Shown one piece after another: positions 7,241 through 12,534 of a DNA stretch of 12,534 nucleotides. The notes beneath the pieces are model-generated. The model searched no databases and had not been told where the DNA came from. It was given only the letters and a program-made list of their open reading frames with translations. The translations under genes were made by a program, and so were the position numbers. Location of the stretch: positions 1 to 12,534 of the forward strand of contig CAYYNP010000288.1 of assembly GCA_964472545.1 (NCBI GenBank). The letters run 5' to 3'. Within the stretch, counting starts at the first letter, position 1. Each line of letters opens with the position of its first letter. This DNA comes from CAYYNP01 sp964472545. GTDB taxonomy: Bacteria > Planctomycetota > Planctomycetia > Pirellulales > Thermoguttaceae.

Positions 7241-7296
7241 AGTAGTCGTCTCGCTCCGCGAGACGAAACGACATCTCGCGGGGCGAGATGACTACT
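7241..7296. repeat. Double-hairpin palindromic repeat between pspA-like and AAA+ genes
   Basis: Two stem-loops lie side by side. CGTCTCGC-TCC-GCGAGACG is at 7247-7265 and CATCTCGC-GGG-GCGAGATG is at 7272-7290, each with an 8-bp stem and 3-nt loop. The outer arms 7241-7254 and 7283-7296 are also inverted copies (13 of 14), so the whole unit can fold as one long hairpin or as two short ones. It fills more than half of the 100-nt gap between two genes of a probable operon, where it could affect mRNA processing or the relative expression of the two genes. The core is shared with the tandem repeat at 3140-3224. Confidence 0.8.
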
Positions 7297-7316
7297 CTAC
7301 GGCTTTCCGAAAGAGC

Positions 7317-8129
7317 CTACGCCTCGGGGATCCGCGTCTTGTCCTTCGGTTCGTCGCGGTCTTCGTCCGACTTCTTGGTCAAACCGATCAGGGCGTCGAA
7401 CTCGTTGTCGGCGGCGTTGGCCGTGGCGTATTCGAGGAACTCCTGCTCGACCTTCTTCGTGTCCAATCCGGCCATCTCCCGCGAGACGCGTGCCGTGCCC
7501 TTGGCCTTCTGTCGCAGATCGCGCATCTCTTGCAGCTCGCGCGACGAGCGGCTCTCGCTAATGCCGGTGAGCATATCGGCCAGTTCCTTCTCCTCGCGGG
7601 CGGTGATCATGTCGGCCACGGCCTCGTGCTTCTCCTGCTTGATCTTGTCGAGATCGCGCAGGAGGTCCTGGAGCTGGACCTTGTGGCCGGCGATGGAGTT
7701 GGTGATCGCCTCAATGTCGGACTCGAGTTCCGCACAGCGGGCTTCTTTCTCATCAAGCGTGGAACTGGCGTCCTTGTAGGCCGCCTGGCACTTGAGGTAC
7801 TTGGGGTCCTGCTTGACCGCCTCAATGTCGCCGCCGAGCCGCTCGACGACTTCTCGGGCGGCCGCGGCAGCTCCCTCTTTGAGCCGCTGCAGCCGGGCCA
7901 CCTCCTCCGACTGGCGTTTCAAATCGGCCTTCTTCTTTTCCTCCTGGGCGATCATCGCGCCGACGGCGTCTTTGTACTGCTTGAGTTGCTTGCTCTTGTC
8001 GCCGATGACGTGGTCGTAGGTCGCCCGAACCACCGCCGGGTTGGAACTGACGGCCATCCGGGCCGAGTCGATCTTGCCGACCAGCAGATATCCCAGCGCC
8101 CGAAAGTACCGTCCGATTGCTCGAAACAT
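7317..8129 (-). CDS. PspA/IM30 (ESCRT-III superfamily)-like coiled-coil protein
   Basis: A 270-residue, almost entirely helical, highly charged protein. The N-terminus, MFRAIGRYFRALGYLLVGKI, reads as an amphipathic membrane-binding helix. NPAVVRATYDHVIGDKSKQL (30-49) is laid out like the start of the PspA/Vipp1 helical hairpin. Long heptad-like segments at about 45-100 and 118-185 fit the rod of that family, and an acidic/basic tail follows. PspA-family proteins polymerise on the inner face of the cytoplasmic membrane to repair or remodel it, and are structural relatives of ESCRT-III. Assignment rests on architecture and the N-terminal pattern, not on a strict motif, so an unrelated coiled-coil protein cannot be excluded. 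Shine-Dalgarno GGGAGGAG (8136-8143) is 6 nt before the ATG. The gene has its own promoter at 8205-8233 and precedes the AAA+ ATPase gene. Confidence 0.78.
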   Translation of the reverse strand: MFRAIGRYFRALGYLLVGKIDSARMAVSSNPAVVRATYDHVIGDKSKQLKQYKDAVGAMIAQEEKKKADLKRQSEEVARLQRLKEGAAAAAREVVERLGGDIEAVKQDPKYLKCQAAYKDASSTLDEKEARCAELESDIEAITNSIAGHKVQLQDLLRDLDKIKQEKHEAVADMITAREEKELADMLTGISESRSSRELQEMRDLRQKAKGTARVSREMAGLDTKKVEQEFLEYATANAADNEFDALIGLTKKSDEDRDEPKDKTRIPEA

Positions 8130-8204
8130 CGTCCACTCCTCCCGTTAGAACTCCGATCGGCCGCACCCGTCCGCACGATCCCTGCCATCGGCGCCAACCG
8201 TGGC

Positions 8205-8233
8205 ATTAGATCAATTGGTCCGAACCTCGTCAA
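8205..8233 (-). promoter_or_regulatory. Sigma-70-type promoter for the pspA-like/AAA+ operon
   Basis: On the minus strand, TTGACG (8233-8228; 5 of 6 to TTGACA), a 17-bp spacer and TCTAAT (8210-8205; 5 of 6 to TATAAT) form a good housekeeping promoter. Transcription would start near 8198 and give a leader of about 70 nt. The remaining upstream gap (8234-8412) holds nothing else I recognise, and no convincing sigma-54 site, unlike classical psp operons. Confidence 0.55.
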
Positions 8234-8412
8234 TCTCGCCTGAGGCAGCCCGTTTGCCACCCAATCTAACCCGTCCCCTATTGGTAGTTCGTCGTTTACC
8301 GGGGCAATATTCGGTCGGCCTTGCAAGAATAGCACGATGTGGGGTGGGGCACGGTACGCAGGTGACGGCTGGGGACGTGAGAGTGGGGCCCCGGGGTTGG
8401 CGACTTGACGGG

Positions 8413-8548
8413 CTAGTGCTCTGTCAATTCTAGATCTTTGGGTGCCATGCCCACGCTTGCGTGGGCATGCCGAAAGGTCGACCAACATGCCCACGCGAGC
8501 GTGGGCATGGCACCCAAACCCCTAATCTGATGTTTGACAGAACACTAG
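8413..8548. mobile_element. MITE-like element with terminal inverted repeats and internal double hairpin
   Basis: The ends CTAGTGCTCTGTCAA (8413-8427) and TTGACAGAACACTAG (8534-8548) are inverted repeats differing at one position. With one more mismatch the match extends to 8408 and 8553. TA dinucleotides sit near both tips (8414-8415 and 8546-8547), as expected if a Tc1/mariner/IS630-type transposase moved it, but this is inference. Inside, TTTGGGTGCCATGCCCACGC (8437-8456) is the exact reverse complement of 8499-8518. Each arm also forms its own 11-bp-stem hairpin (8446-8469 and 8486-8509). No transposase is encoded in about 136 bp, so it would be non-autonomous. It lies between the nagA stop and the pspA-like promoter. 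Confidence 0.75.
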
Positions 8549-8556
8549 GCCGTTTC

Positions 8557-9714
8557 CTATAGCGGTAACTCACCGAAGACGACTTCGCCGCCGGCCAACG
8601 TCGCATGCACTTGGAACCCTTCGTCGATCTTGAACAGCACCAGATCGGCCGGATTGCCCGGCCGCAGTCCGACCGGTTCGAGGCCCAGCAACTCGGCCGG
8701 ATGCTTGGTGGCCATGTGGATTGCCGTGGGCAGATCGACCTCGGCATCGCGCATCACGTTGGCCACGCCGGTGCCCAGCGGACGCGACGCACCGGCCAAC
8801 AGTTCGCGTTGTCCGGCCATCACCAGCTTGCCGTCGTCGAGCACCTCGACTTCGCAGAGGCTCGTGTCGTATCGGCCCGGTGGCGAGCCGGCCAACCCGA
8901 CGATATCGCTGACCAGGATGCAGCGCTCGGGCGTCTTCGCTCGGACGAACGTCTTGACCACCGCCGGTGGCAGATGATGTCCGTCGACGATCAAGCCGGC
9001 TACCAAACGGTCTTCGGCCAACTGGTCCCAGATGTAGTTCTTCAAACGGCTCAGCGTTGGGTGCGAGCCGTTGCCCAAATGGGTGCTCATCCGGGCGCCG
9101 GCGTCGGCGGCCGCGCGGATCTGATCGGAGTTGGCCGCGGTATGACCGATCGCCACCACCACGCCGCTTGTGGCCAGCTTCTCGATGAACGCCGCCGTGC
9201 CGTCCAACTCGACCGCCATGGTGAGCATTCGAATCCGCCCGCCAGACGCCTCTTGCAGCCGTTGAAATTCGCCGAAGTCGGGCAGGCGGCAGTGCTCGAG
9301 TGGATGGGCCCCCCGGGCGCCGTCCTCGGGCGAGAGATAGGGCCCTTCGAGGTGAATTCCCGCCAAGCGCCGGGCAATCTGCGGCGACGCTTCACACGCC
9401 GCGGCGATCACGCCCAGCGCGGTTTGCAGCACCTCGAAGCTCTCGGTGGTCAGCGTTGGACAAAACCGCGTGACCCCGAATCCGTCCATCGCCCGGACGA
9501 CCGTGGCAATCTTCTCGGCGGTCAAGTCGGCCGAATTGAACTCCGGGCCGCCGTAGCCGTTGACTTGCAGATCGATCAACCCCGGCGCGATCCACGGCCA
9601 GCGCGAGAGGTCGTCGGCGTCGGCCGAAACCGGCGACACACGAGCGATGCGATCGCCGTCGATCTGAAGGCAAACCGATTGGCCGGTATCGTAGCGTCGT
9701 CCAAGCAGTTCCAT
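8557..9714 (-). CDS. nagA: N-acetylglucosamine-6-phosphate deacetylase
   Basis: This cytoplasmic enzyme hydrolyses N-acetylglucosamine-6-phosphate to glucosamine-6-phosphate and acetate, in amino-sugar catabolism and cell-wall recycling. The 385-residue product has normal length and the amidohydrolase hallmarks. These are PGLIDLQVNGYGG (44-56), HLEGPYLSP with the metal ligand Glu123, GHT with His191, STHLGNGSHP with His212, DGHHLPP (244-250), and LVSDIVGLAG with the catalytic Asp270. The last segment, LRPGNPADLVLFK, is typical. Two motifs differ from the Escherichia coli pattern: THLFNAM is THLGNGS and SDA is SDI. This probably marks a subfamily, and a related substrate is possible. Shine-Dalgarno GGAGG (9721-9725) is 6 nt before the ATG. 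No nagB, transporter or regulator gene is adjacent. Confidence 0.92.
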   Translation of the reverse strand: MELLGRRYDTGQSVCLQIDGDRIARVSPVSADADDLSRWPWIAPGLIDLQVNGYGGPEFNSADLTAEKIATVVRAMDGFGVTRFCPTLTTESFEVLQTALGVIAAACEASPQIARRLAGIHLEGPYLSPEDGARGAHPLEHCRLPDFGEFQRLQEASGGRIRMLTMAVELDGTAAFIEKLATSGVVVAIGHTAANSDQIRAAADAGARMSTHLGNGSHPTLSRLKNYIWDQLAEDRLVAGLIVDGHHLPPAVVKTFVRAKTPERCILVSDIVGLAGSPPGRYDTSLCEVEVLDDGKLVMAGQRELLAGASRPLGTGVANVMRDAEVDLPTAIHMATKHPAELLGLEPVGLRPGNPADLVLFKIDEGFQVHATLAGGEVVFGELPL

Positions 9715-9736
9715 TGCCGGCCTCCACGCCCGTGTT

Positions 9737-9749
9737 CTATCGCCGATAG
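9737..9749. promoter_or_regulatory. Short palindrome upstream of nagA
   Basis: CTATCGCCGATAG is a 13-bp palindrome (6-bp arms around one base), lying 12-24 nt upstream of the nagA Shine-Dalgarno. Its place suits an operator or a leader hairpin, but it abuts the repeat at 9750 and may be part of that element. Confidence 0.3.
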
Positions 9750-9843
9750 TAGCCGGGGGCGGAAGCCCCGGGAGGGTACGGATTCTCTGGAACTTGCACG
9801 CACCTACGGCTACGGACCTTCCGGGGGCTTCGGCCCGCGGCTA
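9750..9843. repeat. Inverted-repeat intergenic element upstream of nagA
   Basis: TAGCCG...CCCCGGG at 9750-9772 and its inverted copy at 9821-9843 match at 20 of 23 positions, and enclose 48 bp. The arms are GC-rich and centred on GAAGCCCC. The element occupies the region where the nagA promoter would be expected. The form suggests another dispersed repeat rather than a gene-specific site. Confidence 0.65.
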
Positions 9844-10027
9844 GTTTCTTGCGATGATGCAATGCAGGAACATGCGTGCGCCGCAACCCCCAAGAAAGAG
9901 AAAAGCCGAAGCCTCCGCCACGGTCAAGCGGGGGCCCGGCTTCGATTCGCCCTTCTCTGCCGATGTGCGGCGAATCTCGCTATCGATTACGGGCCGTTTC
10001 GGCGCGACCACCGGTCGCGGCTTTTTG
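9844..10027. other. Rest of the nagA/secreted-protein gap, with a stem-loop and T-run
   Basis: No gene is visible here. Directly behind the stop codon of the minus-strand secreted-protein gene, CGCGACC-ACC-GGTCGCG (10003-10019) is followed on the plus strand by GCTTTTT (10020-10026). The T-run is on the strand opposite to that gene, so it would stop plus-strand (antisense) transcription rather than end the gene itself. There is no matching T-run on the minus strand. Confidence 0.35.
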
Positions 10028-10426
10028 CTAGTAGCTCGGGAACGGGTTGCGGGGGCGCTCGGCGGTATACCAAGGCTGGCCGACGGCAGTCCAGCGGAAG
10101 GGAAACGCCGTGTTGTTCGACGTCCAGGTGGGGGCGTAGTCGCCGTGGAACGGATCGGTGCCCACCCGCGGCCGAGAGTTCGAGAAACCGAACCACTGCA
10201 TGGCCGCCAGACGTGCCCTGCGCTGCGATGCGCGGAACTCGGCGTTCTTGCGGACCTGCATCTTCGGGTCGAGGTAGTCCTGCTGATACTGTTCGTAGAA
10301 CCACATCTCCGGCGTGGGGCCCACGTCACCCGGCGAGATGCCGGCCCGAATCGTCGGGTCCTGGGCAAAGACCAAGGCCGAAATCAACAGGAACACCCCA
10401 CAGGCCACCAAAGACAGCCACTTCAT
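10028..10426 (-). CDS. Small secreted protein of unknown function
   Basis: A 132-residue protein with a clear signal peptide. MKWLSLVACGVFLLISALVFA is followed by a probable signal-peptidase-I site after Ala21 (VFA before QD). The mature part of about 110 residues is rich in Trp, Tyr, Phe, Arg and Pro and has no cysteine. Patterns such as MWFYEQYQQDYLDP (41-54) and QWFGFSNSRPR (77-87) suggest a compact surface or periplasmic protein. I recognise no family, but small exported proteins of this style are common in planctomycetes. The start is supported by AAGGAGG (10434-10440) 7 nt upstream. It follows the anti-sigma gene on the same strand after a 172-nt gap, so co-transcription is possible but unproven. 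Confidence 0.82.
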   Translation of the reverse strand: MKWLSLVACGVFLLISALVFAQDPTIRAGISPGDVGPTPEMWFYEQYQQDYLDPKMQVRKNAEFRASQRRARLAAMQWFGFSNSRPRVGTDPFHGDYAPTWTSNNTAFPFRWTAVGQPWYTAERPRNPFPSY

Positions 10427-10453
10427 CGCGAACCCTCCTTCTCGTTCAAAATC

Positions 10454-10468
10454 GTCCCCCAGGGGGAC
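10454..10468. repeat. Palindrome in the leader of the secreted-protein gene
   Basis: GTCCCCCAGGGGGAC is a perfect palindrome around one base, ending 27 nt upstream of the start codon and 13 nt upstream of the Shine-Dalgarno. It could be a repressor site or a leader hairpin. A chance occurrence in GC-rich DNA is possible. Confidence 0.35.
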
Positions 10469-10598
10469 CGTTATGTGCGAACGCCTAGAAAGAGGATCGG
10501 CCGGCCGCCGCCGGTGGGATTAGGCCGATTCTAACGATCGCAGCGATTATGCGGCGCTGGGGTCGTTCGGAAACGGCGCCATGTTGCAGGTCAGCGGC

Positions 10599-11453
10599 CT
10601 ACGTGATCGGGCCGCGCGGCGCGATGAGATGCTGCCGATAGAACTGCTCGTAGTCGCGAGAATCGCCGTCGACGACCAGGATGTAGAGCACTGAGCCATC
10701 CTTCCACAGGGATACAGAGCACCGCCCTGAAGTCGATTCCGCTGCCCTCGGCGGCGGAAACACCGGGGCTTCGTCCAGATCCAGCCGGACCGCGTAAAGC
10801 CTGACCCGACCGCTAGGCATGTCGTAGGCCACGGCCTTGCGCTCCAGAAACCCCTCGACCCAGCGCCATCGCATCACGGCTTGGGTCCCGGGCCGCACGT
10901 CGCGACTGACCGGGAAGCGGGTGGGCATGGGATGGTCACGGCTGGTCAGTGCGTAGCCGGGCTGCGGTTTCTCGTTGAGGAAGAACTCCTGTGCCTCTTG
11001 CAGCACCGTAGTCTTGGTGTAGGCCTGTCCGGAGTTGAGGTGCGAAAGCACAAACACCACCAACGCGGCCGCCAAGGGGGTGACGACCAAGCCGGCCGTC
11101 AACCAGCGGCGGGAAACGCGACGTGGTTTGACCGTAGCGACCGGCTCGCGCTGCTCGGCCATCGCCTCCAAGAGCCTGGCCGAATCGGCCGAAACGGCCT
11201 CGGCCGCCCGCTCTGCCGCCAGCCCGTCGAGCACCCGCTGCCTCAGTCCCTCGGGCGTGGGCACGTCGCGGAAGACGCCCGCCAGGGTCTCGTCGAGACG
11301 CTGCACCCGTCCGTAATGCTGCTCCAACTCGGCGTCCGCCTCCAACGCATCGGCCAAGAACGCCAGCGACGGATCGGCCACGTCGTCGCTGCCCGGGCGA
11401 CAGGCCTCGATCGCTTCCAGGATACGCTCGTTGGGCGTAGGCTGGCGGTCCAT
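10599..11453 (-). CDS. Single-pass membrane anti-sigma-like protein
   Basis: A 284-residue protein lying 20 nt downstream of the ECF sigma gene, the usual position of a cognate anti-sigma factor. Residues 1-112 are cytoplasmic-like, acidic and helical (SLAFLADALEADAELEQHYG is typical of the small helical zone of such proteins). A basic stretch, KPRRVSRRW, precedes one transmembrane helix at about 117-139. The remaining 145 residues would be outside the cytoplasmic membrane and may sense a signal. The zinc-binding HxxxCxxC motif of many anti-sigma factors is absent, so it is assigned by context and topology rather than by a motif. No good Shine-Dalgarno is visible, so translation may be coupled to the sigma gene. 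It probably holds the sigma factor at the membrane until an envelope cue releases it, but that is inference. Confidence 0.75.
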   Translation of the reverse strand: MDRQPTPNERILEAIEACRPGSDDVADPSLAFLADALEADAELEQHYGRVQRLDETLAGVFRDVPTPEGLRQRVLDGLAAERAAEAVSADSARLLEAMAEQREPVATVKPRRVSRRWLTAGLVVTPLAAALVVFVLSHLNSGQAYTKTTVLQEAQEFFLNEKPQPGYALTSRDHPMPTRFPVSRDVRPGTQAVMRWRWVEGFLERKAVAYDMPSGRVRLYAVRLDLDEAPVFPPPRAAESTSGRCSVSLWKDGSVLYILVVDGDSRDYEQFYRQHLIAPRGPIT

Positions 11454-11473
11454 GGCGGATACTCACTTACCGG

Positions 11474-12013
11474 CTACGTCGGATTGCGGTTGGCTCTTTG
11501 GCCGGCCGGGGCATCGGCCGGGTCGAACAACTTCGACCGCAGATGCCCTTTCGCCCTGGCCAATCGGCTCATTACCGTGCCGATCGGCAACTCCAGCCGC
11601 TCGGCAATCTCACGATACGAACACTCCTCGAAATAAAACATCAACAACACCACGCGAAACATCTCGGGAAGCTCGTCCACGGCCGCTTGCAGCCGCTGCC
11701 GGTCGATCAACTCCTCCTCGGGTGTTTCGGCGGGTAGGGTGTCGATATCCAACTGCAGGACGACCGCCGCCACGGGCCGCCGCCGCTGCCGCATCTTCAA
11801 AAACGCATTCCTGAGGATCGTAAACAGCCAACTTCGGGCACTCTTGGCCTTGCGCAACTGGCCCAGCTTCTGTTGGGCCACCAAAAACGCCTGCTGGGTC
11901 AGGTCCTCCGCGTCGGGCACCGATCCGCTGAGCCGGTATGCATACGCATAAACGGCTTGCAGGTGTTCGTCGACCAACCGGGCGACATCGGTTCTGGCGC
12001 AGTCGTCGGCCAT
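11474..12013 (-). CDS. ECF-family RNA polymerase sigma factor
   Basis: A 179-residue extracytoplasmic-function sigma factor, which would direct RNA polymerase to a specific set of promoters. Region 2 covers about 11-78, with the core-binding and -10-recognition pattern DAEDLTQQAFL (34-44) and the helix SARSWLFTILRNAFLKMRQR (58-77). A variable linker follows. Region 4 (about 105-160) holds the HTH YREIAERLELPIGTVMSRLA (133-152). Regions 1 and 3 are missing, as usual for ECF sigma factors, and the length is normal. A leader hairpin (GGGGA/TCCCC arms, 12049-12063) lies about 36 nt upstream of the ATG, which has only a weak Shine-Dalgarno. The membrane protein immediately downstream is the likely antagonist. 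Many ECF genes regulate their own promoters, but I could not find a convincing autoregulatory site. Confidence 0.95.
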   Translation of the reverse strand: MADDCARTDVARLVDEHLQAVYAYAYRLSGSVPDAEDLTQQAFLVAQQKLGQLRKAKSARSWLFTILRNAFLKMRQRRRPVAAVVLQLDIDTLPAETPEEELIDRQRLQAAVDELPEMFRVVLLMFYFEECSYREIAERLELPIGTVMSRLARAKGHLRSKLFDPADAPAGQRANRNPT

Positions 12014-12221
12014 CCCAGACCCTGACGTGTACTTAGAGGCATAGAACCGGGGAGTTATTCCCCAGTTTGCCGAAAATCCTCATTTACTAGCACTTATTGC
12101 ACCAAATTCTAGTCGATCGGGAATAAAAGCCCAGGGGTCGGTATCTAAGCTCATACAGACAGCAGGATAGTTCCCTGCGGGAGTGGATCCAGTTCCCCAG
12201 AATGAATGGAAGGGTGACAAG
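12014..12221. other. Divergent intergenic region between ECF sigma and lipoprotein genes
   Basis: About 208 bp, clearly more AT-rich than the flanking genes, must carry promoters for both directions. Structures seen are CCGGGGA...TCCCCAG around 12047-12065 in the sigma-gene leader, and GCAGG/CCTGC arms at 12162-12178. GGAAC on the minus strand (12170-12174) resembles an ECF -35 element, but no matching -10 is apparent at a normal distance. Confidence 0.5.
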
Positions 12222-12380
12222 ATGAAGTACGTAGCAAGTTTCCTGGTTCTCGTTGCGGTTAGCGTGTTCACGATCGGTTGCGGTGGCGGAACCACCACCA
12301 CGACCACCACCACGCCGACGAAGGCGACCCCGACCGTGACGCCCACCACCCCGACGACCCCCACCACGCCGACCGAGTAA
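12222..12380 (+). CDS. Small putative lipoprotein with Thr/Pro-rich tail
   Basis: A 52-residue protein starting at ATG 12222, preceded by GGAAGGG (12208-12214) at a 7-nt spacing. The frame is open 39 nt further upstream, but the Shine-Dalgarno and signal peptide support this start. MKYVASFLVLVAVSVFTIGC is a lipoprotein signal sequence with the lipidated residue probably Cys20. The lipobox TIGC is off consensus at -3, where Leu or Val is usual. After GGG comes a run of eight Thr, then a TPTKATPTVT segment and repeated TPT units to the end. It is low-complexity, probably extended and possibly glycosylated. No domain is present. It is divergent from the ECF sigma gene, so a link to an envelope-stress response is possible but unproven. 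Confidence 0.72.
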   Translation: MKYVASFLVLVAVSVFTIGCGGGTTTTTTTTPTKATPTVTPTTPTTPTTPTE

Positions 12381-12462
12381 TCTCGACCGTTCGGCGAAAG
12401 CCACGCTCGTCGCTCGACCCACCGGTCATCGGCCGGACACAAGCGGCGGCCAGTCGAACACG

Positions 12463-12500
12463 AAGGGGAGTGGTGCCACGCTCGGCATCGCTCCCCTTTT
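12463..12500 (+). terminator. Rho-independent-like terminator downstream of the lipoprotein gene
   Basis: AAGGGGAGTG (12463-12472) pairs with CGCTCCCCTT (12489-12498) with one wobble. An inner TGCC/GGCA stem sits in the loop, and TTTT at 12497-12500 follows or overlaps the stem. The T-run is short, so efficiency is uncertain. It lies about 80 nt after the stop codon. Confidence 0.5.
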
Positions 12501-12534
12501 CGCTGCGCGGAGGGCGGCTGGGTGAGGGGGTGAC

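Noticed and set aside
8316..8335. Sigma-54-type promoter upstream of the pspA-like gene (TTGC on the minus strand)
   Set aside because: The -24 half matches TGGCAC poorly. A much better sigma-70-type promoter is at 8205-8233.
8605..10488. 627-residue plus-strand ORF
   Set aside because: It is antisense to nagA and the secreted-protein gene, both clearly coding on the minus strand.
12170..12190. ECF autoregulatory promoter (GGAAC on the minus strand)
   Set aside because: No plausible -10 element lies at a normal distance, and the site would be about 160 nt from the sigma start codon. Not supported.
12080..12442. Minus-strand ORF with Gly/Val repeats
   Set aside because: It is the reverse complement of the Thr/Pro repeats of the lipoprotein gene. 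The plus strand has a signal peptide and a ribosome binding site.

Overview
The window looks like a piece of a planctomycete chromosome, probably from the Pirellulales. This is inferred from gene style, not from a marker gene. It is GC-rich, with long spurious antisense ORFs, a C-terminal remnant of a formylglycine-generating-enzyme-type protein, an ECF sigma/membrane anti-sigma pair, small Thr/Pro-rich and aromatic-rich exported proteins, and several palindromic repeats between genes. I see no rRNA, tRNA or CRISPR array.

Left part (1-3030): the right-hand end of what looks like an integrated element. A large serine recombinase (95-2029, +) is followed by a small zinc-ribbon protein (2103-2324, +). 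Immediately beyond is a ComM/YifB-family gene on the minus strand (2352-3029). It is cut off just before its Walker A motif, as if the element integrated into comM. The other end of the element and the 3' half of comM would lie left of position 1.

Middle (3030-5450): a decayed stretch holds a 17-bp tandem repeat, a perfect palindrome and the C-terminal remnant of a SUMF1/FGE-like protein, then about 600 bp with no convincing gene. A helix-hairpin-helix/HTH DNA-binding protein of unknown function follows (4165-5298, +).

Right part (5453-12013): a run of minus-strand genes. In transcription order these are an ECF sigma factor, a single-pass membrane anti-sigma-like protein, a small secreted protein, N-acetylglucosamine-6-phosphate deacetylase (NagA), a PspA/IM30-like coiled-coil protein and a two-domain AAA+ ATPase. 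The last two probably form an operon behind a recognisable sigma-70-type promoter. Together they resemble an ESCRT-III-like/Vps4-like pair, a possible membrane-remodelling or envelope-stress module, and are the most interesting functional unit here. Four palindromic or MITE-like elements sit in the gaps between these genes.

Far right (12222-12500, +): a 52-residue putative lipoprotein, divergent from the sigma gene, followed by a terminator-like hairpin.
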